Made by a program: the position numbers and the translations under genes | Notes under the pieces: model-generated | What the model saw: only the letters and a program-made list of their open reading frames with translations | Databases searched by the model: none | What the model was told of the DNA's origin: nothing | Assembly (NCBI GenBank): GCA_002812745.2 | Contig: NCSJ02000453.1 | Coordinates: 1 to 29,936 of the forward strand | Direction: 5' to 3' | DNA length: 29,936 nt | DNA from: Scytalidium lignicola | Taxonomy: Eukaryota; Ascomycota; Leotiomycetes | Shown here: positions 1 to 10,200 of the stretch, piece by piece | How positions within the stretch are numbered: the first letter of the stretch is position 1 | Layout: every line of letters starts with the position of its first letter

Positions 1-1517
1 TTAAATGGTGGTGTAGTATGGTGTAAGTAGGATAATCGCAATTCATTTATGCTACTTTCAGTACAGTAATAATTTGTATGCAATTTAAAGTACTTGGAAT
101 GCCTGAGGTTGTGCCGTTATCGGCGTTGGGAGTAGATTTTGCAGCGGTCGGGAGTAGATTTAGCTGAGGCCTTAATTAAACATGAAACTGCGACTTACTT
201 TGTGGCTGTCTGTTACACACGCGCGGACATCACACAATAAATCATTCCTATGTGTTTTAACAGGTTAATCAGACGACCTTTCTTCTTTGTCGTGCGTACG
301 GCCGAGCCTTGACGGCGGCAAACGAGCTCAGTATCTCGATCTTTGTTCTCTATTCTCTCTTAGTTGCAGATTTATGCAGTCTAATGGCCCCCGCGTTAGC
401 TGGGAGCGCATCCTTACCACCCACAACAACTTGACACCTCTCTCCGCTGTCCGATCTCTGAAGGTGGGTCAATTGCTTCCTTAAATCAATCGAGATGCAA
501 GCCCCATAATTACCGGGAATTTGCAGGGTCTCGAGACATTTTTCGCCAACAAATCGGGGGAACAAGGAGATCTGAGAGGAAATAATGCAGGGCCGGGGAT
601 TAGATCAAAATATAACTGCTGATAAAAAATTTTCACTAGATCCACTGTCTAGAACTTGACTTATCACTAGTCTAGCTTAGAGTCTTCGTCAACTCCTTTT
701 GCAGGTCTCGGCGCACCTGAAGCTGTGAGCCAACCTGTGTCGCTGTTTTTACCATGCTAAACGTGCCTTCAATAAATTGTACTAGTAATAGCTAGCAAAC
801 AGTGTTTTGACCACGTTTTCTCCTTCCCCCTTATATTGATCATTAAGCCAAACCTGTGCGAATATGCCCGCGAGGCCTAGAACACATTCAAAGAGGAGCT
901 AGCCGAAAGGCTCGTGTATACGATTCTAGAATCCCTAATATTGTCACCAGCATCGACTTGCCTCCGTCTACCAAATCTGCAGTAGTGTTACTCAAATTTT
1001 TTGTGGATAAAACAGTTAAACAGCATGGAGGCCAAAGCTATCACCGACTGTGATTAAGCTTTCACAATGTCTCTTTTAGCTTGCTTCGTGGTGACATACT
1101 AATCACGTTATTCAAAACTACAGATTTGATTACACCTCAAGTGCAAGCTGCGACACATTTAATGACATCACTATTCTTCTGGCACTAAGTTTCCATGGAA
1201 CGGCAAGAGTGGTGAGACAAAGCTTGGACTGAATGTGCTGGCTTGTTTGGGCGCTAATAACTGCCTTGTCAGCTTTATTAGTGTCACTCTGGAGGAAAGG
1301 AATATAACTTCCTAGTTTATGATGAGATAGTAAGTTTTGAGGACTCACTGCCAGTTTTTTCATCAGTCATTCATTTACTTTCTTTTTTCTACTTTGACAC
1401 TTATAGAAACTTTTCTCTTCTTGGGCGGCTTTTTTGTATCACTAGCATCCAGTTCCTCAGCACAATTGTGCAGTCTCTCGCCATTTTCCCATCACTGGTC
1501 ACAAACACCGAACTGAA
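1..1517. other. Intergenic, no supportable gene
   Basis: No open frame here shows a recognisable domain or codon structure on either strand. The short open frames (for example 287-484, 856-1053 and 1130-1363 on the minus strand) have no motif and mostly lack a convincing ATG. A near-duplicate phrase, GGGAGTAGATTT, occurs twice at about 128-162. The segment could contain the promoter, or an unseen upstream exon, of the small Cys-rich ORF at 1518, since acceptor-like CAG sites precede it. Confidence 0.5.
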
Positions 1518-1724
1518 ATGCCCTGGCGCTGGCGCTGCTGTTTCTGTGATAATTCACAGACCTCTGAATCCGACCATGATACTTGCAAGTTGCCTGGATG
1601 TTTTCACAAGCGATGTGGAAATTGTGAAATTGGATTCGTTGACTACAACAGAGGACTCGACCCATTATACAATCCAGACCCTTTCTTTCCCATAGAAGCT
1701 ATCATAAAGCATTCTGGTCTTTAA
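1518..1724 (+). CDS. Small Cys-rich putative zinc-binding protein
   Basis: This 68-residue ORF starts at an ATG and has a tightly spaced metal-ligand pattern: W5-R-C7-C8-F-C10, then C23-x4-C28-x-H30-x2-C33-x2-C36. The WxCCxC...CxHxxCxxC arrangement resembles short zinc-binding modules found in many uncharacterised fungal proteins. The family assignment is from memory and is not proven. The C-terminal half (about 37-68) is rich in Asp, Pro and Phe without a motif. The frame stays open upstream back to a stop at 1443-1445, and CAG acceptor-like sites lie there, so the ORF could be the last exon of a longer gene. It overlaps another open frame (1468-1695) that has no Cys pattern and is likely its shadow. 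Function unknown. Confidence 0.4.
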   Translation: MPWRWRCCFCDNSQTSESDHDTCKLPGCFHKRCGNCEIGFVDYNRGLDPLYNPDPFFPIEAIIKHSGL

Positions 1725-2056
1725 GCCAATAATCATAGCACAATTTTAGCTATAGTAAGCATTTAATATACTCAATATTTCTCAGAACAAAGCTAGACAG
1801 CCCCCTCTGACAGGTTTTCTAATGGGTAGTCATGTTTTTAGATGCTTGCTTCTCAAAGAAGCAAGAGGGAGCTGGCTGGCCCAGTTTCACGGATGCGAAA
1901 GGATGAAGTTAATAGCGGGTACCTTGCAGAGTATTTCAAGTCATCAGCTACTGATAAATTCCATCTTGGGGTTGTCGCTGTATTAAGGAAGTCCGTGGAA
2001 GAAATTTCTTACAATTGATGTTGTGACTTGGACGGGAGTGAGTCTTGATTGTCAGG

Positions 2057-2435
2057 TTAATCCAAATCTACAGTGTTCCTGGTGACATTGCAATGACTAG
2101 TAGACCTATTTTCCTCACTGCGTAGTCTACATCGTAGTGTAGATTCATTTAATCCATGTGCCTTTGCGCAAGCTCGAATGGAGGNAAAATTCTTGATTTT
2201 GGTATGCTTGGATAGGTAATCGAAGAGTTTGGTCCTAAATTTTGATTTTGAATTCATTTGGAATAGTGGTTATGGAGTTATTCGATTTGTGGTGTTTGTT
2301 GATGGAATGTTTTGGTGGGGTGCGCATGAAGGGGTGCAACAGAANTTTTTTGGCACCAATTATTTCAGCACAGTTGATTGGTGCAGCAAAGCGAGGAACC
2401 GCACTTAAATTTACATCATCGTTAATCTGCCAGTG
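2057..2435 (-). mobile_element. Relic 5' end of a pogo/Fot1-like DNA transposon
   Basis: Reading leftward, the ORF beginning at ATG 2257 encodes a 66-residue N-terminal fragment with a helix-turn-helix signature. It includes SIRACAKAHGLNESTLRCRL, which matches the form of psq-type HTH domains at the start of pogo/Fot1 transposases (AA..yxVpxsTLrxRl). The frame ends at 2057, before the rest of the HTH_Tnp/DDE region, and no DDE domain follows. Upstream of the ATG about 180 nt run to a TA dinucleotide (2436-2437). The sequence from 2435 leftward (CACTGGCAGATTAACGATG) is the likely terminal inverted repeat. No matching opposite terminus was seen, so the element is truncated. Three single N bases (2185, 2345, 2447) lie in or beside it. 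Confidence 0.5.
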
Positions 2436-2459
2436 TATAATGCATTNAAAAAAACAATC

Positions 2460-3613
2460 AAGTCTGATATCCAATATCTACAACAAAAATAATGATTACA
2501 TCAGTTTGTTTGCAAATAATGATTTCAATTTATATTTTTGAGTTTGAAAATAGATTTTTAATGTTTTTTTATAATGTGGAAGCGATAGTATGAGCACAAC
2601 AGAAGCGCGTGTCTGATGAGCGGATAACAAGACAAACAATAGAGATATCATGCAAATACAAAAATCTTGTTTTATTTACAGTATCTCTTAGGCTAACCCG
2701 TTGTCAGTCGAACAGATACTACGTCCTATTCATGAGGCTCAAAAGATGTCTAAGAGTAGAGTAAAATAGTAGTAAAAGACGTTATACAAGTTCATTAAGA
2801 GTAGAATGCTCTATTCTGTAAGCATTCGACATAAAGATTAGCCTTGCATGATAATGTTTTCACTCCTGCTTTCGAGGTCTGTTACGTCTTTTTTTTTTGT
2901 TTTCTATCACTTAAACATCTCATACTTTGCATATGTTTTAATGTCGCTAAGTATTCATTTATTAACTCTTTAGCCTCATCTAATTCAGATTCAAGCTCTT
3001 ATGTCAGAGCCTAATCCACATGATAGAATATCTTACTATCAACTATTTTACAACTGATAATCTTACGTATTCTCCATTAACTATAATCTACTACTAAAAC
3101 AGCTACCTGGGATTCCTCCAAGTTAGTGGAAACATCTTATCTCTGCCTTCTCTCTTGAGTAAATACTAATAGTTCCCGAGAAAATGTAAGATAATACACG
3201 AGTTCTGACTAGACCCGTTAAAGTTCTTGTGAAGGCTAGAGTAAGAGAAAGATTAAACGTTAAGGTTTTGTGCTATATAATCGGAGTTGAGACTGTTCAA
3301 AAGGGGAACATTTGCAAGATTTGGAGAGGCAGGAGGCAATGCTGATGCAGCATTAGTTGAAGGTCTCGAATTGGGCGTGACAGAAAGGAGGGAAGGAGAG
3401 TGTATGTAGAAGTGCGAGGAGCAGCTCCTTCTTATACTGTCAAGATCAGATGGAGGACTTCGATACTTGTAATTACAAGGCAGCAAGGCTTGAGGGCATT
3501 TTATATTTTTCCTACTATACCGATCGGAATAGTGATTCCTTCAAACAGATATAAAGATTAACTAATTAGGTCCATAACTGCTCAAATTCTATCCATCGCT
3601 TGCCTCTCCGAAT
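2460..3613. other. AT-rich decayed sequence, no intact gene
   Basis: The segment is AT-rich, with stops in all frames at short intervals. One minus-strand stretch (about 3003-2883) still reads as a charged helical segment (ELESELDEAKELINEYLATL) leading into a Lys/Arg-rich tail, probably a fossil of a transposon protein. The rest shows nothing I can name. The minus ORF 3253-3486 is Ser/Pro-rich, has no motif and is not called. Confidence 0.4.
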
Positions 3614-5203
3614 TCAATCGTCCTGTGCACCGGTTAAATTGAGTGCATTTGTCCGATTATCTGAAGAAGTGAGATGATTATGCACCCAATCCGTCGGTAA
3701 TACACCATCCTTGCGCATGCTCTGTATGAACCGGAAACGGGCTTGGGGATAATCAAGCGGCGCAATGACATTTCCAAGATCTAGAACATCTGTACTGCTA
3801 CCGCGGTAAGCAGGCCAATGTGGAAGAGTGGGATTAGGGCTGTTAGGGTCGCTGAACTTAGCAAAATTAGTCCAGTAAGTGATCATGCGGTCTGCAAATG
3901 CTTTATCTTCGTCACCGGCAGGAGGTGCCGTGGAAACAATTTGGTTTTTCCTTAATGTACCGAAAACAAAAGCCAGGTCAGCACCATGAGCTGGTAAGGG
4001 TGAGTATGCCGATGTATATGTAAAGTGATAAACATAAACTGGTGTTATGCCGTGATGGAAGTGGAGATCAGCAGCTTCCCAAGTTTGCTGACTGATTACC
4101 ATATCACCAATGAGTTGTTCTGCCGATGCCTTGGCTTGTTCGACAGTTTCACCTGGATACAGAGAGAGGAATTCTGGGGTGCGTGACCCAAATAACCGCT
4201 CAGCAGCAGATTTATATGCGTCTGGGGAGCTATACGGTAGCGCCCGCGGTCTGAAAAAAAGGTCCTCCACTGCATTCCAACCCGTTATCATAGGAATTTT
4301 CATTTGCCGCCCTTGCAAAAAGACCTGTGACGGGTACTGTTCTAGGACATATCCATCGACACTTGGTCCAAGTGCTGTAACAACGGGATCTTCATTATGA
4401 TTCCATGAACCAGCACTTGTAACAACTTCAGCGCTCAAATTGCGCAGCTCGGAAATAGAGCTTACTCCAAGCTTTTTAGTTAGCATAGAGCCTAACTCGC
4501 GTGCCCTTTCAAAGTTAGGCAAAGGACCGTGCTCAGTATCCCAGAAGGCACCACTTTGTAGTATTGCCTTGTGGAAGAGACCCGTTGATAGTGGCGAAGC
4601 CATCAGCAAACCGACAGCGTGACCACCCGCAGATTCACCAAATAGTGTGATATTATCCGGGTCTCCACCAAATGCAGCAATATTATTACGGACCCAGCGT
4701 AAAGCAGCGATCTGATCTTGCAAGCCAAAATTGCCGGAAGGATGCTCTTCATTATCAAGTTCAGGCAGGGCCAGGAACCCCAAGGGTCCCAGGCGGTAGT
4801 TAAAGGAGACACACACAACGCCCTTTTCGGCTAGCTTGCTGCCGTCATAGTCCGGAGTAGCCGAGCTACCAAACTGAAAGCCACCTCCGTATATCCAGAC
4901 CATAACTGGGAGCTTTTCATCTCGCTCCGCTGCTGTCCATACATTGACTGTCAGGCAGTCCTCACTCTGAGGTGTAGGTGTGGGCGCTCCGAGAAGTGCA
5001 CTCCAAGGAGTAGGTCCAAACTTGGTTGCATCGAGTACTTCCTTCCATGGTGCAGGCTGCCTTGGCGATTTCCAGCGTAGTGGTCCGACTGGCGGTGCAG
5101 CGAATGGAATGCCTTTGAAAGCTAGAATACCAGCAGTATCACGCTCGACACCTTTGATGGGACCGTCGGTAAGGATGACGTTGTTGGTGAGTATGTTAGC
5201 CAT
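3614..5203 (-). CDS. Type-B carboxylesterase/lipase
   Basis: A single-exon gene for a 529-residue alpha/beta-hydrolase of the COesterase (type-B carboxylesterase) family, which hydrolyses carboxylic esters. The start is set at ATG 5203; the frame is open further 5' but only through a TTG, and the protein aligns with the family from MANILTNN onward. The N-terminal core has GIPFAAPPVGPLRW (31-44) and SEDCLTVNVW (80-89). The oxyanion hole is YGGGF (105-109). The nucleophile elbow is GESAGG with Ser191. The catalytic His lies in PAHGADLAFVFG, and an acidic residue in WNAVEDLFF fits the triad acid. No signal peptide is visible, so it is probably intracellular, unlike secreted fungal cholinesterase-like lipases. 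Length is normal and the gene looks intact. Substrate cannot be deduced; xenobiotic or metabolite ester hydrolysis is plausible. Confidence 0.9.
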   Translation of the reverse strand: MANILTNNVILTDGPIKGVERDTAGILAFKGIPFAAPPVGPLRWKSPRQPAPWKEVLDATKFGPTPWSALLGAPTPTPQSEDCLTVNVWTAAERDEKLPVMVWIYGGGFQFGSSATPDYDGSKLAEKGVVCVSFNYRLGPLGFLALPELDNEEHPSGNFGLQDQIAALRWVRNNIAAFGGDPDNITLFGESAGGHAVGLLMASPLSTGLFHKAILQSGAFWDTEHGPLPNFERARELGSMLTKKLGVSSISELRNLSAEVVTSAGSWNHNEDPVVTALGPSVDGYVLEQYPSQVFLQGRQMKIPMITGWNAVEDLFFRPRALPYSSPDAYKSAAERLFGSRTPEFLSLYPGETVEQAKASAEQLIGDMVISQQTWEAADLHFHHGITPVYVYHFTYTSAYSPLPAHGADLAFVFGTLRKNQIVSTAPPAGDEDKAFADRMITYWTNFAKFSDPNSPNPTLPHWPAYRGSSTDVLDLGNVIAPLDYPQARFRFIQSMRKDGVLPTDWVHNHLTSSDNRTNALNLTGAQDD

Positions 5204-5298
5204 ATCCGCGAATTTGTCAAAAGGAAGGAGATATAAGGCTTGTATCAGAGATCGGTGATAGCAATATGAGTCCAGCAAGATGCGGGAGGTAGCAGTAT

Positions 5299-5304
5299 TA
5301 TATA
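5299..5304 (-). promoter_or_regulatory. Candidate TATA box of the carboxylesterase gene
   Basis: A TATATA hexamer lies about 95 bases upstream of ATG 5203, a normal distance for a fungal core promoter. The hexamer is palindromic and the surroundings are AT-rich, so the call rests on position alone. Confidence 0.3.
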
Positions 5305-5827
5305 CTACACCAGTACAAAGTCAATTAGATCAACCCAAATAAAGAATTTAGTGGGTTGCAATCCTTGCAATTTTGAAACCACTGACTTCGACATAATAAA
5401 GACGCCACTCCTGTATATGAATCAGTTGGTCTAGCGGGACGGCGGGACCTAGCGGGACCCTATGAGACATAACTGCAGCTTGATTCCTCCCAGTAGTTGA
5501 GCAGTCTCTCAGCTAGTGGAATGCTTCGTCCTCGCTGCAGTATGGGAGGGATATCTCGTATATGCGGAGACCCATATGTACACCTAATATCATATGACTA
5601 CCCTAGTATATATATCGTAGTGAGTTCAACAATTATGCGCGATCCAGAATGAAGGGTTAAAAAATAAAGTACAATGAGGAAAGATGTAGTAATACAGTAG
5701 TACGAGAAACGAGTCAATACAAGGGGAAGATTAGGACGAAGGGGCTATAGCACAGGTCCAAAGGAGGGAAAGTGTCAAATTTGCCGAGTAGAAAAGATTA
5801 ATAGAGTCATTCCGTCCGTCTTGTAAA
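5305..5827. other. Intergenic between esterase and NAD(P)-binding gene
   Basis: Contains the 5' flank of the esterase and the 3' flank of the next minus-strand gene. The only structure seen is a short GC-rich direct repeat at 5431-5458: CTAGCGGGAC, GGCGGGAC, CTAGCGGGAC. No ORF of interest. Confidence 0.5.
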
Positions 5828-6551
5828 TTATACGGAAGATATGTATGGCATTTGTCTCACCCATTGCGGCGGTGACGTCTCAACCTGGCGTACCAACCAA
5901 GCTGCCATTCCTTCCCTACTAATAACGACACTGGAGCCCTGATCTCCAATGTACCCATCTAAAACTGTACCTTCCTTTCCATCAGTTATGATACCAACCC
6001 GAAACACTGTCCAATCAAGGCTATGGCCTTCAGTCTTGAATGTTTCCCCGATCTCATTAAACTCCCTCCATGCTACTCGACCGTATAACCAGGCTATTGA
6101 TCCTATCGCCGAAAGCGTAAGTGATCTTTGATCTTTTGCATCCTGCACATTAGTTGTAGTAATGGCAAGTATTCGAAGGACTTTCTGCTCGCGCATCACC
6201 CGCAGGAGAAGCTTGTAGAAGTTTGGGAAAAAGCCATTATATGTGGAGAATGATTTATAGCCTGGGCCAGAGGGACCAAGTGTCGAGATAATGGCATCCT
6301 GACCTTGCACAGCAGTGCTAAGAGCTTTCTCGTCGGTAAGAGTGCCTTGGATGATCTATGTCTTGTCATCAATTGGTTTAACTTATAATGCGCTGAGTGG
6401 ACTAGCTAATTACCTTAACTTTAGAAGCAACTTCGGAGGGTAGTTTTGATGGATTTCGGACAAACACGGTGACTTGGTGTGTTGCTGCAAGTGCTCTTTG
6501 AACAACATGCTTTCCGCAACGGCCAGTCCCACCCAAGACTAGCAACTTCAT
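5828..6551 (-). CDS. NAD(P)-binding, NmrA-like/atypical SDR protein
   Basis: A two-exon gene: exon 1 is 6551-6414, the intron is 6413-6356 (GTAATT..TAG, 58 nt) and exon 2 is 6355-5828, giving 221 aa. The start is ATG 6551, because the protein begins MKLLVLGGTGRCGKHV, a Rossmann fold first strand with the dinucleotide loop GGTGRCG (7-13). The 5' extension of the open frame to 6674 adds only non-homologous residues. Across the splice the reading is KVK|IIQGTLTDEKAL..VQGQDAIISTLGPSG, typical of the NAD(P)H-binding family related to NmrA, HSCARG and biliverdin-reductase-B-like proteins. These proteins are short and bind NAD(P) as reductases or redox sensors. Length is normal and no active-site Tyr-x3-Lys is needed in this class. 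No partner gene is evident; the upstream neighbour is a same-strand esterase. Confidence 0.82.
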
Positions 6552-6674
6552 GATTGTATTTGCAGAGTGAATTTTAAAAGTTAAGAGTATGAGGTTGTAA
6601 ACTGGAAGTGAAGCGAGGAAGACTACAAAAGTAATGTCTTCGGGTGGCGCCAGCAGCGCCACAATTTCCATCAA

Positions 6675-7074
6675 AGACTGGGTACGCTATAATTATAGCA
6701 TATTACAAGGCATAAGTAGCCTAAAAATCGCCTAGTTCAGTTATAGGGTGCTTACAGCATATGGCCATTTACGGAAAAGTGACGTTTTTAGCGTGCGACA
6801 TTACTTTTGGAGGCGACATCTACTGTATGCGAAAGAGGGTTACCGTAGAATCTCAAATTTAGGACTCCCAGAGCTACCATGGGTCTAACGAGTGATTTGC
6901 ATTCTAGTGCTGACAAAAACCCATGGTTATACTGTATTTTACTCGTTGATTCTTCGGTACTGGAATGATCGGTCCACCCCTGCTGTGCTCTCAACAATCA
7001 GAACGTAAAATCTAGAATAGTTTTAACATCTTGCTTTGTTGTCCACCCGAGAGTGGTGCATTGATTAAACCCCT
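6675..7074. other. Intergenic, promoter side of the NAD(P)-binding gene
   Basis: No gene is supported. A perfect 14-base palindrome, GCTATAATTATAGC (6686-6699), lies about 135 bases upstream of the ATG at 6551. It contains a TATAAT-like core and could simply be AT-rich chance. Confidence 0.35.
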
Positions 7075-7265
7075 AGATCCTGTAGCTCATCTTTATTGCC
7101 CGACGAGTCCGCTTTCCATCCCGGGCGGATTCCGCCCTGCGGCCGACCGGAGTCCGGAGGCTGTCGCCAACTGGCACACCCCTTGATGTTTTATACCTAA
7201 TGCAGGTTCCGGAGGTAAGCCACCCATGATGTCGCTGAAGACCGGTAACCCCGTTGGCTGCATTA
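7075..7265. other. GC-rich island of unknown origin
   Basis: About 190 bases of clearly higher GC content sit inside an AT-rich, gene-poor block, with sharp edges on both sides. On the minus strand two overlapping frames are open (7073-7282 and 7093-7275), the latter beginning MNTLMQPTGLPVFSDIMGGL. Neither matches a family I recognise. It might be a fragment of a captured gene, or a repeat that escaped the AT drift of its surroundings. Confidence 0.3.
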
Positions 7266-10200
7266 AGGTATTCATAAAACAATTCGAATGCTTTTTAATA
7301 CTTTAAGTATATAAAGTTAAGAAGAAGTCTTAGAAGCTGAGATTAGATTGTTTATAAAAGCTAGTGGTTATTCAAGCAGTTCAGTTCAATTTCATGTTGA
7401 CTTATTACGATCAAAGAACATAACCTGTAACAATATTTATCCTATAAAATCAAAATGCACAAATTTTAAGAGGATAAGCCTAATGAAAGTAATTACACAC
7501 AACACCTAATGAGGGGTACATTCACAACCAATTTAAGCAGGACTCATTCCTCAAATATGAGAGGGAATAGGTCTAAGACGAAGTAAACTAAGTATTTCAT
7601 AAAATGGTTACTAGGTCGCCGTTTAATACCCCTAGAATCATGCTTATGAAGATGCCGTTAAGCAAATGGGTCCTGATGCAGCACGCCTCTTCTTTGTTAG
7701 TGAGTGCTAAGCACCCCAAGCCTGTCTTGTGCTGCAGCCGTGATTTGAATTGAAACACGCAATCTATACAAATGTGAAATTGGACTGGCTGAATTGCACT
7801 GGGACGATACTATTATTACTGTTCAGTCAGATATGTCTAATCGCCCCGGGTTCGTCTTCCCCTGATGCCTAAATGAAGACAACTCAAATCCAGTGGCTCT
7901 CAGAAGCTGGTTCCACTCGAGGTGTTATGCAGACAAATCGAAGTTCAATCTGCATTATTCTCTGTATGAATTCAAGTATCTTTGAACCCGATAAACGATT
8001 TTTGTCCGGAGTTCTAGGTGTGCAACTCGAAGCTAGCTGTATAGATATGTCGACAACTCTTCAGATGTTGGAGTGGAATAGGCCCCTTAGCGATTATGAA
8101 AATGAGGTGTAAACTTTGCTTGTATCTTGTGTAGAACCCATGTGATCATGCCACAATTCTTCTATCGGCCTGTGAAAATGCCCATCTCCGAGGTACGGCT
8201 AATAGAATGCTGCCGTGGCGTCATCATAATGCTTGCAAACATAGCATCAAAGGTGGTAACTATTGTGATTAGCTAGGGTGCTCTGTAACCGTTATCCGTG
8301 AGAGAGAGATCCGTGACATCAATCACAATGTAGGTACGTCGTACCCGGATCCAATGCGTTGGGTTCTGATCGACCACGAAGCGTGCATTTTTGTTATAGT
8401 GTCTTACAGCCAAGGTGCAGATGCGAATGCTCAAACAAAACATGAACGGCATTTGGACGCGTTTCTCTTCTTCTACATTAGCTATAAACTCTATTCTCAG
8501 TCGTGCATAGTCCACTCACCTAAAATCCTACAATCCAACATCTGGGACGGCACCTTGCTTCCTCAAATTGGATGGCCCGTATTATCAAGAAATTCATAAA
8601 CCCAGAAACATGGTATAGTCCTCTTGCCTAACGCGAAATGCTCCCATGCGAGAACTGACAGGACGGGTAAATAACCACGTGCTAAAGCGCAAAATAGGAG
8701 AAGTAACGCCATTCCTAGCTCCTTCATGGTACTACTGGCATCAAAGATAATATTTGATACACCCCATCAACTCGGAAAACTCACATTCTCCGGTCTATTC
8801 GACTAACTTACTCAAACTTCAGCATTGTGGGGCTTCTCAATTCATGAATATTACCCAAGAATCAACTACTATTCCTTTATCTCCTAACTCACTTCTCGCC
8901 GGCACCTTTCCCAAATTATCCCCATATTCTTTCGCTCCCAGCATCATCATCATGCTTTGCAGGGTTATAAATTATCTCCCAGTTCCTACCTTTCGTTGGT
9001 TCTTGTAGGAAGGGAGATCTGGTGATATCGAGAGAGAGGAAGAGGAGAGCAAATAGAGGCCAGAAACTACTGGCGATGTATGAACGGTTTTAAGTTGTGA
9101 GAGATGGTCACCTACTTACTTCTCTTCACTTTCATCCGCTTTTGCTTGCGTTTAACGTGAGTGTATGTTTTAAACGTATAGCTCCTCTCTAGATATTAGT
9201 TTATTAGATACGCTACACCGAGATAAAATGGAAATTCAAGATTATCTTTCCAATAAAAGCTTCTCTTCGTACATATTAGGAATTGTGGTGTGACTTAAAT
9301 TATCTTAACCAGTGGTGATAAAACTGTTATACCTTCAAGTAATCTCTCTCCTATACAAAAATATAAGAGAGATTAGAGAAATAAGAAAGACTACTTTCTT
9401 GTAGTACAATCTCCAAAACTGTATTTGAAAATAGGAATAGATCCTGCTTAACTACCATAATGATGATGATGATGATATTTATTTACGACTATTAAAGATA
9501 TAGTTGTCCACCTCCTGAAGGGCATGGAGTTATGCTAAGCTAAGGATTTTTATATACATTCTAATATTGCAAAAGTCAAAAACCTTATAGGGAAAAACTT
9601 TGCGATTAAAAGTAATCTTAGAAAGCATTTCTTGCATAGCACTTGGCCAAGTTGAGCTTTGTGACTGTACTTTTCCATGGCTGGTTAAAGTAAGCACCAG
9701 GAATTGTATACTATCGTTAAGAAGTATTTAAAACTCTTAAAGTTAAATCTTAAGTAACTTGACGTAAGTCAAAAGCTTTCTTAGACAGATTTAACAATAA
9801 CATTTTAAACTCTTTTCCTCAGTAGTTGTATGCACAAAAAGAGAAAACTCCACAATTCAAAAATTTTCCTCTAAGCTTTTTTTCCTATTACTTCCTCTTT
9901 CCCTTCTTATTTTCCTTCTTGTAATCCTTCTCTTAGATTAAATATAAAGTCACTCTTTTATTTGTTAACAACTTCTTTTACCTCTTCTAAAACGTATGTC
10001 CTCGCTTTTGATCCTCTTTTGTAGTGTCTGCCAACCTAGGTATAAATATCATCATAAGTATAAGTAGTAAAGGCTTACTTAAGTAAAAGTAAGTAATGTT
10101 ATAATAAGGTAATATACTATGATCGTTGATTAAGTTTATAGTCTAGATTGTAATTGTAGTTGTAATAAGTAAAAGAAGAAAAAGCTACAATAGTCAAAAT

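Noticed and set aside
4110..5258. Plus-strand ORFs opposite the carboxylesterase
   Set aside because: Shadows of the esterase codons; no motif.
8273..9008. Short ORFs at 8273-8515, 8354-8599 and 8754-9008
   Set aside because: Overlapping on both strands, without motifs or splice continuity.
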